Below, piece after piece: positions 42,268-51,279 of a stretch of 64,000 bases of DNA. Below the pieces are notes generated by a model. It was not told the DNA's origin, searched no databases, and worked only from the letters and a program-made list of their open reading frames with translations. Source of the DNA: Chryseobacterium angstadtii (lineage in GTDB: Bacteria > Bacteroidota > Bacteroidia > Flavobacteriales > Weeksellaceae); the NCBI RefSeq assembly GCF_001045465.1, contig NZ_LFND01000006.1:310001-374000 (forward strand), written 5' to 3'. Every line of letters starts with the position of its first letter. Positions within the stretch are counted from its first letter, which is position 1. Position numbers and translations under genes: made by a program.

Positions 42268-43356
42268 TTAATACTTCTTTTTAATTTTAATTACATCACC
42301 GTCCTTTAAAGACTGTGTTCCTTCGTAAATGATTAAATCTCCTTTTTTAAGACCACTTTCCACCACATAAGAATCTCTTAAAGTAGCTCCGATCTTAATA
42401 GCGGTCATTTTCACTTTGCTCTGTTTATCTACAACAAATACATAGGTTTTATCCTGGATAGAGAATGTGGATTTCTGAGGAATTAATATCGCATTGGCCT
42501 GATGCTCGGAAATAATAAGTTTTCCTGAAGTACCGTGCTTGATAAGGCGGTCCGGATTGGGAAAGAGCACTTTATAACGGATAGATCCCGTAGTTCTGTC
42601 TATTTCTCCTTCTGCTGTTTTCAGTGCTCCGTTGAACTGGTAATTCACTCCGTTCGGAAGAGTAAGCTCAATTTTCTGATGATTTCCGATTTTGTCGTTG
42701 GCCAAAAGTTCAAAATACAGGTTTTCCGGGATGGAAAAATAAGCATAGACTTCGTTCAGCTGGGACAAAGTTGTGAAAAGGGTTCCGTTTTCTACAAGGC
42801 TTCCTTCTTTATGGGGAATAACATCAATCACACCATCGAAAGGAGCGGTCACCCTTGTAAAGCTGATCTTCTGAAGAACAGTTCTTCTCTCCGCATCTGC
42901 AAAGGCATGTTTCGCTTTGGCCGATGAAAGTTTTGCCTTTACCATTTCCAGCTCATTATTAGCTACAAATTTTTTAGCATGAAGGCTTTGGATCTGTTTC
43001 AGCTCTACTTCTGCAACGCGGACGTCTGCATCGGTCTGTTTTAAAGTGGCATTGGCTTTTAAAAGCTCCATCTGAAGTTCGGCATCATTGATTTTGAAAA
43101 GAGACTGTCCCTGGTGTACAAACTGCCCTTCATTCACATCAATACGCTGAATAATGCCGCCAATCCGTGAACGGATGTCTACATTTTTCTTCGCCTGAAT
43201 ATCTGTTACAAACTGGTTGTTGACGAGTGTATCTTTTTCTTTGATCTCCAGTACAGGAACTTCTTTTTCTTTTGCTCTGTTTTTTTTGTTGTCTTTACTG
43301 CATGACACAGCGAATAATATTGCCAGAAAGCAAATTATTACATTTTTAGAATACAT
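42268..43356 (-). CDS. RND periplasmic adaptor (membrane fusion protein)
   Basis: A protein of 362 residues. A lipobox-like AVSC follows the N-terminal hydrophobic segment, so it is an inner-membrane-anchored lipoprotein. The lipoyl/hairpin region (VDIRSRIGGIIQRIDVNEGQ, ELEMVKAKLSSAKAKHAFAD) and the beta-barrel part (IPQKSTFSIQDKTYVFVV) give the HlyD/AcrA family order. It links the pump to the outer-membrane duct. First gene of the operon, 28 bp before the pump gene. Confidence 0.93.
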   Translation of the reverse strand: MYSKNVIICFLAILFAVSCSKDNKKNRAKEKEVPVLEIKEKDTLVNNQFVTDIQAKKNVDIRSRIGGIIQRIDVNEGQFVHQGQSLFKINDAELQMELLKANATLKQTDADVRVAEVELKQIQSLHAKKFVANNELEMVKAKLSSAKAKHAFADAERRTVLQKISFTRVTAPFDGVIDVIPHKEGSLVENGTLFTTLSQLNEVYAYFSIPENLYFELLANDKIGNHQKIELTLPNGVNYQFNGALKTAEGEIDRTTGSIRYKVLFPNPDRLIKHGTSGKLIISEHQANAILIPQKSTFSIQDKTYVFVVDKQSKVKMTAIKIGATLRDSYVVESGLKKGDLIIYEGTQSLKDGDVIKIKKKY

Positions 43357-43414
43357 TTAAAGGTATTTAAGTTATAAAATTTCGATAAAATAGACGGATT
43401 TTCAATAACTTATA

Positions 43415-43747
43415 CTAATACAGCTGGAGGAGATGGAGAAATGATTTTACTCCGCAAATGATAGAAATGGCAATGTCCGGAAGGCTGATTCTGGAGGAAA
43501 TCTTCGTGATGGAAGAGAAATCTCCTGTTGCCATATCCTCTTTGCAGATTACATATTTTACGATCTTTGAAGCGGCAGGCAGCGCATGGGTGTTCATGTC
43601 CGTTTCCTCATAAAAATCGAGGGCAAGGACGTTTCCTATATTGGGAACACATGGAATATTACGTAATGATTTTTCTGCCCATTTCGAATTGAAAAGGGTG
43701 AAAACCAGTATGAAATAAAAAAAGATAAATGACCTCAGACCTGCCAT
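43415..43747 (-). CDS. Possible small exported protein upstream of the efflux operon
   Basis: An open frame of 110 residues with a hydrophobic N-terminus (SFIFFYFILVFTLFNSKWAE). The rest is mixed, with three cysteines and no recognised motif. The frame is on the operon strand, 58 bp upstream of the adaptor gene. It could be a real small gene, or this 390-bp stretch could be non-coding leader. No domain supports it. Confidence 0.35.
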   Translation of the reverse strand: MAGLRSFIFFYFILVFTLFNSKWAEKSLRNIPCVPNIGNVLALDFYEETDMNTHALPAASKIVKYVICKEDMATGDFSSITKISSRISLPDIAISIICGVKSFLHLLQLY

Positions 43748-43870
43748 GTCAATCAGAAAAACTTTGGTTTTTTAGTAAAAACGATAGTTCGGCTAAATTA
43801 TGGATTTTATATGGGGTTTTTGGCATTATGAATGTTAAAAAAACTTAAACAATGCCTTATATCATTAAAA

Positions 43871-43906
43871 AAATAAGGTTTCTGAACTGCTTCAAAAACC
43901 TTATTT
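43871..43906 (-). terminator. Terminator of the SRPBCC gene unit
   Basis: Arms AAATAAGGTTT (43871-43881) and AAACCTTATTT (43896-43906), with an A-run to the left that becomes a U-run on the minus strand. Confidence 0.75.
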
Positions 43907-43917
43907 AATTTTTAGAC

Positions 43918-44379
43918 TTATTTTGTACTGAACATTTTTTCCAGGACAGTATAACGGTAATTGAAAATATCTTCCAGTTTCTTTTTAACAAACAGCGAGT
44001 GGGCCATTTCACCCAAAAACCCCATGGGAAGCTCATAATCAACAGTATCTTTCATGAGAACTCCTTTTTCGTTGGGGATGAATTCATGGTGGTGATGCCA
44101 TAATTTGTAAGGCCCTTTTTTCTGGAAATCTATAAAACTCTTCTGAAAATCTACTTTAAGAATCTCTGTCTGCCACTTCATCTTTATTCCGAACAGTGGT
44201 GATACATAATAATCAATGAGCATTCCTTCAACAATTTCATCGTTCTCCATTTTTGTCAGAACTATAAAATTCATGTCTTTAGGCGTGATCTCTGTGAGGT
44301 TATTGGCGGAAGAAAAAAACTTCCAGGCCGTTTCTATATTGCAATTTAGCTGTTGTTCGCGGAAAAGTCGGTGCTTCAT
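43918..44379 (-). CDS. SRPBCC-fold ligand-binding protein
   Basis: A protein of 153 residues with the helix-grip pattern of the START/Bet v1-like superfamily (polyketide cyclase-like): QQLNCNIETAWKFFSSANNL at the start, a middle with LWHHHHEF and a final helix (VKKKLEDIFNYRYTVLEKMF). Bacteroidetes proteins of this form are often annotated as SRPBCC family. No ligand can be assigned. It is the third of three genes on the minus strand after the TIGR02117 and L,D-transpeptidase genes, 13 bp from the latter. Confidence 0.8.
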   Translation of the reverse strand: MKHRLFREQQLNCNIETAWKFFSSANNLTEITPKDMNFIVLTKMENDEIVEGMLIDYYVSPLFGIKMKWQTEILKVDFQKSFIDFQKKGPYKLWHHHHEFIPNEKGVLMKDTVDYELPMGFLGEMAHSLFVKKKLEDIFNYRYTVLEKMFSTK

Positions 44380-44392
44380 AATTTCTCTTATA

Positions 44393-45040
44393 TTACTGAT
44401 AGATCCACATCAGGATAGGTTTTCCTGTCTTTTGAATCATAGGATCAATCTCTCTCATGGCATTATTGGAAATGGTTGGACAGCCCCAGCCCTCCGGAGA
44501 CCCTTTCGGAAAAACTTCGTTGTCACTCATCTGGTCCCAGGAATGGAAAACGATATATCGCTTCAAAGCATTACTGTTGGTTTCTTCCAGGCCATGCATC
44601 AAATATTTAATATTGATTCCCCATTCACTCCGGCCTCTTCCCTGTAGCTTATATTTTCCTAAAGATGAAAGGTGGCTCCCATCTTCGTTGCTAAATTCGG
44701 GGTGATCTTTTGAACCGTCTCCACTCCATGGATTGGAGCCGCAGCCATGACCCACAAGGTACTTCTTCACAACCGATTTCGTTTTAAAATCCCAGACAAA
44801 AAATCTTTTAATCCCCGAATGAAGGCTCATATCAATCAGAATGCAGAATTCTGTGCTGAGCTTTTTTGAAACGCAGAACTTTAGAGCTTCCTCTGCTTTT
44901 TCTGTAATTTCAGTGAGGTCTTCCTGAGGCTTCTTTTCAGTTACGATGGCAGGATCAGTTGTAATACGGCGGTTCTCTTTAGGTTCATTGGTACAGGAAA
45001 ATATAAGATGAGCGGCCAGAATTGCGGTGAAAATCCTCAT
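44393..45040 (-). CDS. L,D-transpeptidase catalytic-domain lipoprotein
   Basis: A protein of 215 residues. A lipobox (LIFSC) follows a short signal, so it is an envelope lipoprotein. The catalytic block reads HSWDQMSDNEVF then SPEGWGCPTISNNAM, with the cysteine in GCPT as nucleophile and the histidine upstream. This is the 'murein L,D-transpeptidase catalytic domain family' form of Bacteroidetes (YkuD-like). It may cross-link peptidoglycan or attach proteins to it. It lies 6 bp downstream of the TIGR02117 gene and is probably co-transcribed with it. Confidence 0.87.
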   Translation of the reverse strand: MRIFTAILAAHLIFSCTNEPKENRRITTDPAIVTEKKPQEDLTEITEKAEEALKFCVSKKLSTEFCILIDMSLHSGIKRFFVWDFKTKSVVKKYLVGHGCGSNPWSGDGSKDHPEFSNEDGSHLSSLGKYKLQGRGRSEWGINIKYLMHGLEETNSNALKRYIVFHSWDQMSDNEVFPKGSPEGWGCPTISNNAMREIDPMIQKTGKPILMWIYQ

Positions 45041-45046
45041 TGCGAC

Positions 45047-45730
45047 TTATTTATAATGTCTGAAAATTCCAAAATCCGAAGGTGTCCATAAGGCTGCTTT
45101 CTGTCCTGCTGCTTTCAGTGCATCATTGGCCCAGGTATTACAGGTATTCAGGAAGCTGTATTTTCCTTTGGCATCATAAAATGCATCGTTTACGTCGTAT
45201 ACGGCATCGGTAGGAATCAGGATGAAATTTCCTTTGGAATCTTTATCAAATTTATCTTCAACAAATTTCACCAGACTGGTATACTGGTTTCTGCTGATCA
45301 TTATTTTTTTGCAGTCCTCGCCTTCTTTCATGGTTTTATAATACGTACAGTGCATCGCCGAATCACTCAGCCAGAATGCCGCTTTGAATGCCGTAGAAAA
45401 TTTCAGATCCGCCCATGTTGGGGTATCAAGATAGAAACCTTTGTCGCCCCAGCCAATTCCTATATAATTATAATCTGTACTTTTTGATTTGGTATTGGAA
45501 AAAGGAACTTTCGTACTCCAGTCGAAAAGATCGTTTTTCACGGGCATTACAATATCTGTATGCACTCCGTTGGTATAAATATAAATGGGAATATCTTTCG
45601 GCTGCCCGTCTTCTTCTCCTGAAACTTCTATAAGTGGCAATACAAGCCCTAAAATCACATAGAGCGCCACAATTCCCAAAATAGCTCCTAAAGTTTTGAG
45701 AACATATAATACTATTATTTTCACCGTCAT
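45047..45730 (-). CDS. TIGR02117/DUF2459-family membrane protein
   Basis: A protein of 227 residues with one N-terminal membrane helix (about 7-30). The rest matches the TIGR02117 pattern: IYIYTNGVHTDIVMPVKN, YIGIGWGDKGFYLDTPTW, AMHCTYY and NTCNTWANDALKAAG, ending FGIFRHY. Histidine and cysteine residues (GVHTD; NTCNTW) suggest an NlpC-like papain fold, but the function is unproven. It is first of three genes with the L,D-transpeptidase, so an envelope role fits. Confidence 0.85.
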   Translation of the reverse strand: MTVKIIVLYVLKTLGAILGIVALYVILGLVLPLIEVSGEEDGQPKDIPIYIYTNGVHTDIVMPVKNDLFDWSTKVPFSNTKSKSTDYNYIGIGWGDKGFYLDTPTWADLKFSTAFKAAFWLSDSAMHCTYYKTMKEGEDCKKIMISRNQYTSLVKFVEDKFDKDSKGNFILIPTDAVYDVNDAFYDAKGKYSFLNTCNTWANDALKAAGQKAALWTPSDFGIFRHYK

Positions 45731-46288
45731 GTCTTAATAAAATTTAATCTTCAATTTCCTGTAAAAGTATTTGTTTTAATCGAAAAAATGATTAAATTTA
45801 GTTACGAAATATTCACCAATATGCGTAAAAATACAAAATCACAAAAGAGATTTAAAGTAAGAGTGAAAACAGCTCCAAAAAGAGTACAAAAAAAACGTTG
45901 ATTTTCTGTGGGACATTGGTCTCCTGAAAGTCAATTTTCTTTTTAGGAAAAGCTTTCCGACTGTTCTTATTTTTTTAGATCTTATCCTCCCTAACACTGA
46001 TTGTATAAGGGGTGGTCGATTATCCTCCAGAGTTTTGGAACCTAAAAATTCCAGATGAGGATTTGTCACCAAAAATTTAGGATAGAAGATGGATGAATTT
46101 GTGAAATGGTGAATGTGTGAATTGTTAATTGATCGGTCATAACCAATTGACTATTGACTTGCGGAGCAAAATTGAGCCTTGATATTTGATTTTGAATTTT
46201 GAATTAAAAAAAATTAGAACTATTCCAATCACGGAACTCCCAACCCAAAACCCATAACCAGTAGCCCGCACCTCGAAACCCGCAACCA
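45731..46288. other. Intergenic region with a small basic frame and repeat words
   Basis: Holds a 37-codon frame (45788-45901, listed separately). From 46090 on it is AT-rich text with words shared with 58.3 kb (for example CTTGCGGAGCAAAATTGA near 46158-46175) and a run of CCCGCACC/AAACCCGCAACC-like words near 46240-46290. No hairpin terminator of note. Confidence 0.4.
45788..45901 (+). CDS. Possible very small basic protein
   Basis: A 37-codon frame from the ATG at 45788 (an internal ATG at 45821 gives 26 residues): MIKFSYEIFTNMRKNTKSQK, then a lysine/arginine-rich end. A -7-like TATTTG lies about 20 bp upstream near 45768-45773. It could be a small basic RNA-binding or leader peptide, or chance. 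No family recognised. Confidence 0.3.
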   Translation: MIKFSYEIFTNMRKNTKSQKRFKVRVKTAPKRVQKKR

Positions 46289-47242
46289 TTAATCAACATC
46301 TGAAGAACGTTCCAGGAATTCAATATTCCGCTTCAATCCTGCAAATTTTGTTCTTTTTACGGGGGATTTTCTAAAAATTTCTGAGAATATCTCCTGAGTA
46401 ATTTCCCGCCATTCTTCTTTTTTGAAATTTTTCAGTGATTCATTCGGAGCAAAACGGCTCTGAAGATTAGGAGCTGAGAATCTGTTCCAGGGACATACAT
46501 CCTGACAGATATCACATCCAAACATCCAGTCTTCCATCCTGTTTTTAAAATGATCCGGAATTTCATTTTTGAGCTCTATCGTCGCGTAAGAAATACAACG
46601 GCTTCCGTCGATAATCTTTTCTGAAACAATGGCATCAGTAGGACAGGCATCAATACATTTTCTGCAGGTTCCGCAATGATCTGTCGTTGCATGATCAGGA
46701 ATGAGCTCCAGATCACAAATGATTTCGGCTAAAAAGTAAAACGAACCATTCTGTTTGGTAATGAGATTGGCATTTTTCCCTACCCAGCCTATACCTGATT
46801 TTCTAGCCCAACTGCGTTCCAAAACAGGGGCAGAATCCACAAAAACCCGGAATCCGAACTCTCCTATCTCTTCCTGAAGTTCTGCCACCATTTCACGGAG
46901 GATTTCTTTTACCACCTCATGGTAGTCTTCCGCATAGGCGTATTTTGATATTTTATAGTTTTCCAAAGCAGAAATTTTCTCTTCCGGAAAATAATTATAG
47001 GAAAGTGAAATAACCGATTTAGAACCTTCTACAAGCAGCCTGGGATCTAATCTTTTATCGAAATGGTTTTCCATGTACTTCATTTCTCCATGGAAGTTAT
47101 TTTTAAGCCATTTTTCAAGATTCGGAGCATCTTCTTCTAAAAATTCCGCTTTGGATATACCGCAGCTCTGAAATCCAAAACGTTCTGCTTTGGACTTGAT
47201 TAACTGAGAGTTTTTTTCGGCACCGGAATTAAGGATTTTCAC
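46289..47242 (-). CDS. queG: Epoxyqueuosine reductase
   Basis: A protein of 317 residues that makes the last step of queuosine synthesis in tRNA (epoxyqueuosine to queuosine). Seen: the N-terminal cobalamin-type region (FGFQSCGISKAEFLEEDAP, then WLKNNFHGEMKYMENHFDKR), and two 4Fe-4S clusters (CGTCRKCIDACP; CDICQDVCPW). The starting codon is GTG at 47242; no ATG precedes the conserved part. It is on the opposite strand from the rhodanese gene, which it faces. Confidence 0.93.
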   Translation of the reverse strand: MKILNSGAEKNSQLIKSKAERFGFQSCGISKAEFLEEDAPNLEKWLKNNFHGEMKYMENHFDKRLDPRLLVEGSKSVISLSYNYFPEEKISALENYKISKYAYAEDYHEVVKEILREMVAELQEEIGEFGFRVFVDSAPVLERSWARKSGIGWVGKNANLITKQNGSFYFLAEIICDLELIPDHATTDHCGTCRKCIDACPTDAIVSEKIIDGSRCISYATIELKNEIPDHFKNRMEDWMFGCDICQDVCPWNRFSAPNLQSRFAPNESLKNFKKEEWREITQEIFSEIFRKSPVKRTKFAGLKRNIEFLERSSDVD

Positions 47243-47397
47243 TTTGCAAAATTAAGATTAATTTACTAATCTTTTGCTTTCCAATTATTGAGGAATTTTT
47301 AGGATTTTTTGTGGAAAATTTAAATTTTGATAAGGAGTTTTTCAGAAAAAAATTGCGTATTTTCGTTCTTACTTTTTTAATCTAAAATTAAACAGTT

Positions 47398-47697
47398 ATG
47401 TCTTTAATAGAAGTTATACAATCAGGAAACTATGAATTAATTGATGTTCGTGAGCCAATGGAGCTTGAAATGGACGGAAATATAGACGGAGCCCAAAATA
47501 TTCCTCTGGGTGAAGTGGAAGACAGAAAGGAAGAAATTCTATCTGTTGAAAAACCAGTAATCCTGTTTTGCAGAAGTGGAAACAGAAGCGGAAAAGCATT
47601 AGAATATCTTAACAGTCAAGGCTTAAAAGACGGCTATAACGGCGGAGGCTGGGCTGAACTGAAAGCTGTACTGGAAGCAAATCAAGGAACTTTTTAA
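47398..47697 (+). CDS. Rhodanese-domain protein
   Basis: A single rhodanese domain of 99 residues. Seen: the start YELIDVREPMELEMDG, the active-site loop ILFCRSGNRSGKAL (Cys nucleophile and the CRSGNRS loop) and the end GGWAELKAVLEA. It carries a persulfide for sulfur transfer or acts in redox sensing. Cytoplasmic; no signal peptide. The HD gene follows 26 bp later, so they may be co-transcribed. Confidence 0.92.
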   Translation: MSLIEVIQSGNYELIDVREPMELEMDGNIDGAQNIPLGEVEDRKEEILSVEKPVILFCRSGNRSGKALEYLNSQGLKDGYNGGGWAELKAVLEANQGTF

Positions 47698-47723
47698 AAG
47701 TTCCTTTTTTATTTTCAGCAGTT

Positions 47724-48341
47724 ATGTATTTAAAGGAAAAATTCAAAGATCTCTGTTTTGATTTGACATCGGATCAGGATCTGATCAACAGCTTCTGGGA
47801 GGAAATTGAAACTAAATATTCCGAAAAAGGCAGGCATTATCATAACCTTTTTCATCTGGAAAATATGTTTCTGGAACTGGAAAAGGTAAAAAGCAACATT
47901 CAGGATTTCATGGCTGTTTCTTTTTCCGTGTTTTATCATGATGTTATTTATGATGCCACTTCAAAATCCAATGAAGAAAAAAGTGCTTTATATGCTGCCG
48001 AAAGACTTCAAAAACTGGGTCTACATCAGGATATAATCTCAAAAATATCATTACAGATTTTAGCTACAAAATCGCACCTCCATTCCAATGATTCCGATAC
48101 CAATTATCTTCTGGATGCCGATCTTTCTATTCTTGGAAAAGATCCGGAACTCTATCTGGACTATACCCGGAAGATCAGAAAGGAATACTCCATTTATCCG
48201 GATTTGCTCTATAAACCCGGCAGAAGAAAGGTGCTCAAACATTTTCTCGAGCTTGAAAGCATTTTTAAAACTAAAGAGTTCAGGGATCAATATGAGTTTC
48301 AGGCTAAGGAAAATATTGTTGAAGAACTTAGAATTTTGTAA
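47724..48341 (+). CDS. HD-domain metal-dependent phosphohydrolase-like protein
   Basis: A protein of 205 residues. The HD motif is seen in FYHDVIYDATSKSNEEKSAL with the earlier histidine in YHNLFHLENMF; both fit the predicted HD-superfamily hydrolases. A further aspartate (NYLLDADLSILG) may complete the metal site. The substrate is unknown, possibly a nucleotide. It is downstream of the rhodanese gene. Confidence 0.82.
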   Translation: MYLKEKFKDLCFDLTSDQDLINSFWEEIETKYSEKGRHYHNLFHLENMFLELEKVKSNIQDFMAVSFSVFYHDVIYDATSKSNEEKSALYAAERLQKLGLHQDIISKISLQILATKSHLHSNDSDTNYLLDADLSILGKDPELYLDYTRKIRKEYSIYPDLLYKPGRRKVLKHFLELESIFKTKEFRDQYEFQAKENIVEELRIL

Positions 48342-48787
48342 TTAAAAAAGGAGATGCAAAAAAAATTGCATCCCCCGTCATGAAAAACATCCATTTCACT
48401 AGACCAATACACCACATTCAATACATTGGAACTGTTTGGAAATCTCTTTACTGATGATTCAAGAATAAAGATCACTAGAGTATTTCAATGTGATTTAGAT
48501 TGTATATTTTGTGTAATAAGTCCTGTAACAGAAGTAGAAATTTACTATACTATCTCTGAGAAAAAAACTCAGAGAATAATTAAAAATTTATTTCCGGTTA
48601 TTAATTCTTCCTTTTTTTATTTCCATTAAAAATGGATCATAAGAAAAACATAAATGGTATAAAAGCATACAAAAAAAGCTGTCAACCTAAAGTCACAGCT
48701 TCATTTGTGTACAAAATTGTATAGAGGATTCTATTACACTCACTTTATGTACAAATGACCTCATTTCAGGATCCTTATTTTTTGTCA
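48342..48787. other. Intergenic stretch, mostly empty
   Basis: A hairpin with arms CTCTGAG and CTCAGAG around seven A (48554-48574) lacks a T-run. A 67-codon frame starting with TTG at 48426 has no recognisable features and was left out. The terminator at 48676 belongs to the hydrolase gene. Confidence 0.4.
48676..48701 (-). terminator. Terminator of the hydrolase gene
   Basis: Arms AAGCTGT (48676-48682) and ACAGCTT (48695-48701), with an A-run on the left (48671-48677) that becomes a U-run on the minus strand. Confidence 0.7.
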
Positions 48788-49561
48788 TCAACTATTTAAA
48801 CGGATAAACTCTGATGCTTTTGTGAGAACCAGCTCCGGCACTTCCTTATGCGGCGTATGCCCAATTTCGGGAATTATATATTTTTCGGCTGTTCCATTTA
48901 CTTGGGTAATTGTTTTTTCAACCTGATCCATTGTTCCGTATTCATCGTCTTCTCCCTGAATGAAAAGCAAAGGGCACTGAATGTCTTTTAAAAGGTATTC
49001 AATATTCCAGTTTCTGTAGTCTTCGCGGGTCCAGGTTTCTGTCCAGGCTCTGAACAACATTTCTACTTTGTCTCCGTGGTATTTTTGCAGGCGTTCGGGA
49101 AGATTGGTTGTTTTGTAAGCTTCCCAGGCATCATACACTCCTTTTAATGTGACCTCTTCTACAAAAATATGTCCCGCTTCGCAGATCAAAGCCTGTACTT
49201 TTTCCGGATATTTAGCTGCGGTAATCAGTGCAATGGTTCCGCCGTCACTATGTCCGAACAGAATTGCATGATTGATATTCAATTCTGCAAGAAGATCGTT
49301 TAACAGATCTGCTTCCAGTTCCATATAATTAACGGGTCTTATATGAGTAGGCATCGGATAGGATTTTCCGTAACCTAATCTGTCATAGAGGAGAATATTG
49401 CACCCTGTAGCTTCAGCCAGTCTGGAAGGAAAATCTCTCCAAAGCTGTGCGCTGCCTAAGGAATCATGAAGAAAAACAAGGGTCGGTCTGCCTTCAAACC
49501 GGTGAACATATTCAATATAAAGGGTCTGGTTATTAATCGTTATTAAGTTATTCTGCATCAT
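48788..49561 (-). CDS. Alpha/beta hydrolase
   Basis: A protein of 257 residues from the ATG at 49561; GTG at 49585 is also in frame. Alpha/beta-hydrolase fold motifs: oxyanion region VFLHDSLGSAQLWRD, nucleophile elbow LFGHSDGGTIAL (Ser), acid near LLFIQGEDDEYGT and catalytic His in IPEIGHTPHK. Family members act as esterases, lipases or C-C hydrolases, and no substrate can be assigned. It stands downstream of the NPD gene's terminator as a single gene. Confidence 0.87.
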   Translation of the reverse strand: MMQNNLITINNQTLYIEYVHRFEGRPTLVFLHDSLGSAQLWRDFPSRLAEATGCNILLYDRLGYGKSYPMPTHIRPVNYMELEADLLNDLLAELNINHAILFGHSDGGTIALITAAKYPEKVQALICEAGHIFVEEVTLKGVYDAWEAYKTTNLPERLQKYHGDKVEMLFRAWTETWTREDYRNWNIEYLLKDIQCPLLFIQGEDDEYGTMDQVEKTITQVNGTAEKYIIPEIGHTPHKEVPELVLTKASEFIRLNS

Positions 49562-49609
49562 TATATCATTGGGATAATTACTCACTTAACTGAATGTTTA
49601 AAAAGAAAG

Positions 49610-49631
49610 AACCTCAGCATCTACTGAGGTT
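49610..49631 (-). terminator. Terminator after the nitronate monooxygenase gene
   Basis: Arms AACCTCAG (49610-49617) and CTGAGGTT (49624-49631), with a left A-rich tract that becomes a U-rich tract on the minus strand. Confidence 0.7.
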
Positions 49632-49640
49632 CCTTTTATG

Positions 49641-50585
49641 CTATAAAAAAGGTATTTTGGTTTCTTCAAACTCTTTCAGCAGATTTCGGAATACCGTTTC
49701 TACCGGTAAAATTTCATCAATTAAAGCGGAAACCTGACCTATTTCCAGTTCGCCGTCTTCCATATCTCCTTCAAACATTCCGCGCTTTGCTCTGGCTCTT
49801 CCCAGAGAGGCTATCAATGCTTCTTTATCTCTTCCCGACTGATAAATCTCTTCCAGCTCGCCAAAGAATTTATTTTTAACCATTCTTACCGGTGCCAGTT
49901 CTTTTAATGTAAGATGAGTATCTCCCTCGTTAAGCTCCGTAATTTTCTTTTTCCAGTTTTCATGGGCACTTGCTTCAACGGTAGCAGCAAAACGTGAGCC
50001 TATCTGCACACCATCTGCTCCTAACATCATGGCGGCTTTCATCTGTGAACCCAACGCAATTCCTCCGGCAGCAATCAATGGTTTAGAGATGTGTTTTTTG
50101 ACATTCGGGATCAGACAGAAAGTAGTTGTTTCGTCTCTTCCGTTGTGTCCTCCGGCCTCAAAGCCTTCAGCAACAATAGCATCTACTCCGGCCTCTTCAC
50201 ATTTTACAGCAAATTTGGTGGAAGAAACCACGTGGGCCACTTTTATTCCTTCCTTCTGAAGTGTTTCTGTATACGTTTTTGGATTTCCGGCGGAAGTAAA
50301 AACAATCTTCACTCCTTCCTCCAGGATAATCTGGATGATTTCTTCAAGATTAGGATAAAGCATCGGAACATTCACGCCAAACGGTTTATCCGTTGCCAGT
50401 TTACATTTTTGGATATTTTCTCTAAGGATATCAGGATACATGCTTCCCGCCCCGATAATTCCCAGCCCTCCGCAGTTAGAAACCGCAGAAGCCAGTCTCC
50501 ATCCTGAATGCCAGATCATTCCGGCCTGAATAATGGGATATTGTATGTTAAAAAGTTCTGTAATTCTGTTTTGATCTGTCTTCAT
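49641..50585 (-). CDS. Nitronate monooxygenase / NPD-family flavoprotein
   Basis: A protein of 314 residues from the ATG at 50585; upstream in-frame ATG 50630 and TTG 50651 give a longer, featureless N-terminus. NPD-family motifs: IQYPIIQAGMIWHSGWRLAS, SNCGGLGIIGAG, GFEAGGHNGRDE (catalytic-type His in GGHNG) and LGADGVQIGSRF. It oxidises nitronates such as propionate-3-nitronate, or is an enoyl reductase-like relative; the two are hard to separate from sequence. FMN-dependent. Single gene. Confidence 0.87.
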   Translation of the reverse strand: MKTDQNRITELFNIQYPIIQAGMIWHSGWRLASAVSNCGGLGIIGAGSMYPDILRENIQKCKLATDKPFGVNVPMLYPNLEEIIQIILEEGVKIVFTSAGNPKTYTETLQKEGIKVAHVVSSTKFAVKCEEAGVDAIVAEGFEAGGHNGRDETTTFCLIPNVKKHISKPLIAAGGIALGSQMKAAMMLGADGVQIGSRFAATVEASAHENWKKKITELNEGDTHLTLKELAPVRMVKNKFFGELEEIYQSGRDKEALIASLGRARAKRGMFEGDMEDGELEIGQVSALIDEILPVETVFRNLLKEFEETKIPFL

Positions 50586-50693
50586 TTCATGAAGTTTTTT
50601 TGCTGAATTAAAATCTATGAAATTGCTCATGCGTAAAAATACTAAAAACAATGGTTCTCAGTCATTAAAAATAGATAAAAAACCTGATATACA

Positions 50694-51197
50694 CTATATT
50701 TTCGAGCGATAAGAAGTGAGTATCTCATCAATCACCGGGCTCAGATTTAAAAACTTTTCTGCTAAAAAATGCAGATCCTTCACTAAATGATCAGGATTCA
50801 ATTCAATCCAGCCTTCCATAAGAGTCAGAGGTCCATATTTTACACTAACATTCTCCCAATTCTGACAGTCTTCCTCGAATCGTTTCCTAAAATCATCTGC
50901 AAAGCTCCGGGCCTGTATTGTATAGCCTTTAATATTTCTCAGTTTCAATGCGTGGATATTGTAATATACTTTTTTCTGTTCCACCGATTTTTCATTCACC
51001 CAGACGGAGAAAAAAATTCTTCCGGGAGCATCTATGGGAGATTCCATATTACTGGACCATTCCGGCTTGTATATTTTCAAAGCGATGGATTCAAGAATGA
51101 AGTCTACGGAGAATTTTAGACCTGCATGTGTAAATTCTTTAAGGGAAATAGTATCAACAGCTTCCTGGAATTTTTGTACGTAAAAATGATTATCCAT
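50694..51197 (-). CDS. Unknown conserved-looking cytoplasmic protein
   Basis: Not recognised. A protein of 167 residues from the ATG at 51197; the frame is open upstream for 64 more codons but these overlap the terminator and the end of surA and carry no signal. Mixed helical/strand pattern with aromatic clusters (RIFFSVWVNEKSVEQKKVYY, NIHALKLRNIKGYTIQARSF). No motif or signal peptide. Flavobacterial proteins of this form are annotated as hypothetical. It stands between the NPD gene and surA. Confidence 0.65.
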   Translation of the reverse strand: MDNHFYVQKFQEAVDTISLKEFTHAGLKFSVDFILESIALKIYKPEWSSNMESPIDAPGRIFFSVWVNEKSVEQKKVYYNIHALKLRNIKGYTIQARSFADDFRKRFEEDCQNWENVSVKYGPLTLMEGWIELNPDHLVKDLHFLAEKFLNLSPVIDEILTSYRSKI

Positions 51198-51249
51198 TGC
51201 TTTAAATTTATCTTTTAAATATATATTTTTTTGGAATGCATTCACAAAA

Positions 51250-51274
51250 AAACCTTCAGAATTTCTGAAGGTTT
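51250..51274 (-). terminator. Terminator of surA
   Basis: Arms AAACCTTCAGA (51250-51260) and TCTGAAGGTTT (51264-51274), loop ATT, with an A-run at the left that becomes a U-run on the minus strand. It lies 6 bp past the stop. Confidence 0.85.
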
Positions 51275-51279
51275 GATAT

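Noticed and set aside
48426..48629. 67-codon plus-strand frame
   Set aside because: TTG start, no recognisable pattern, in an otherwise empty gap.
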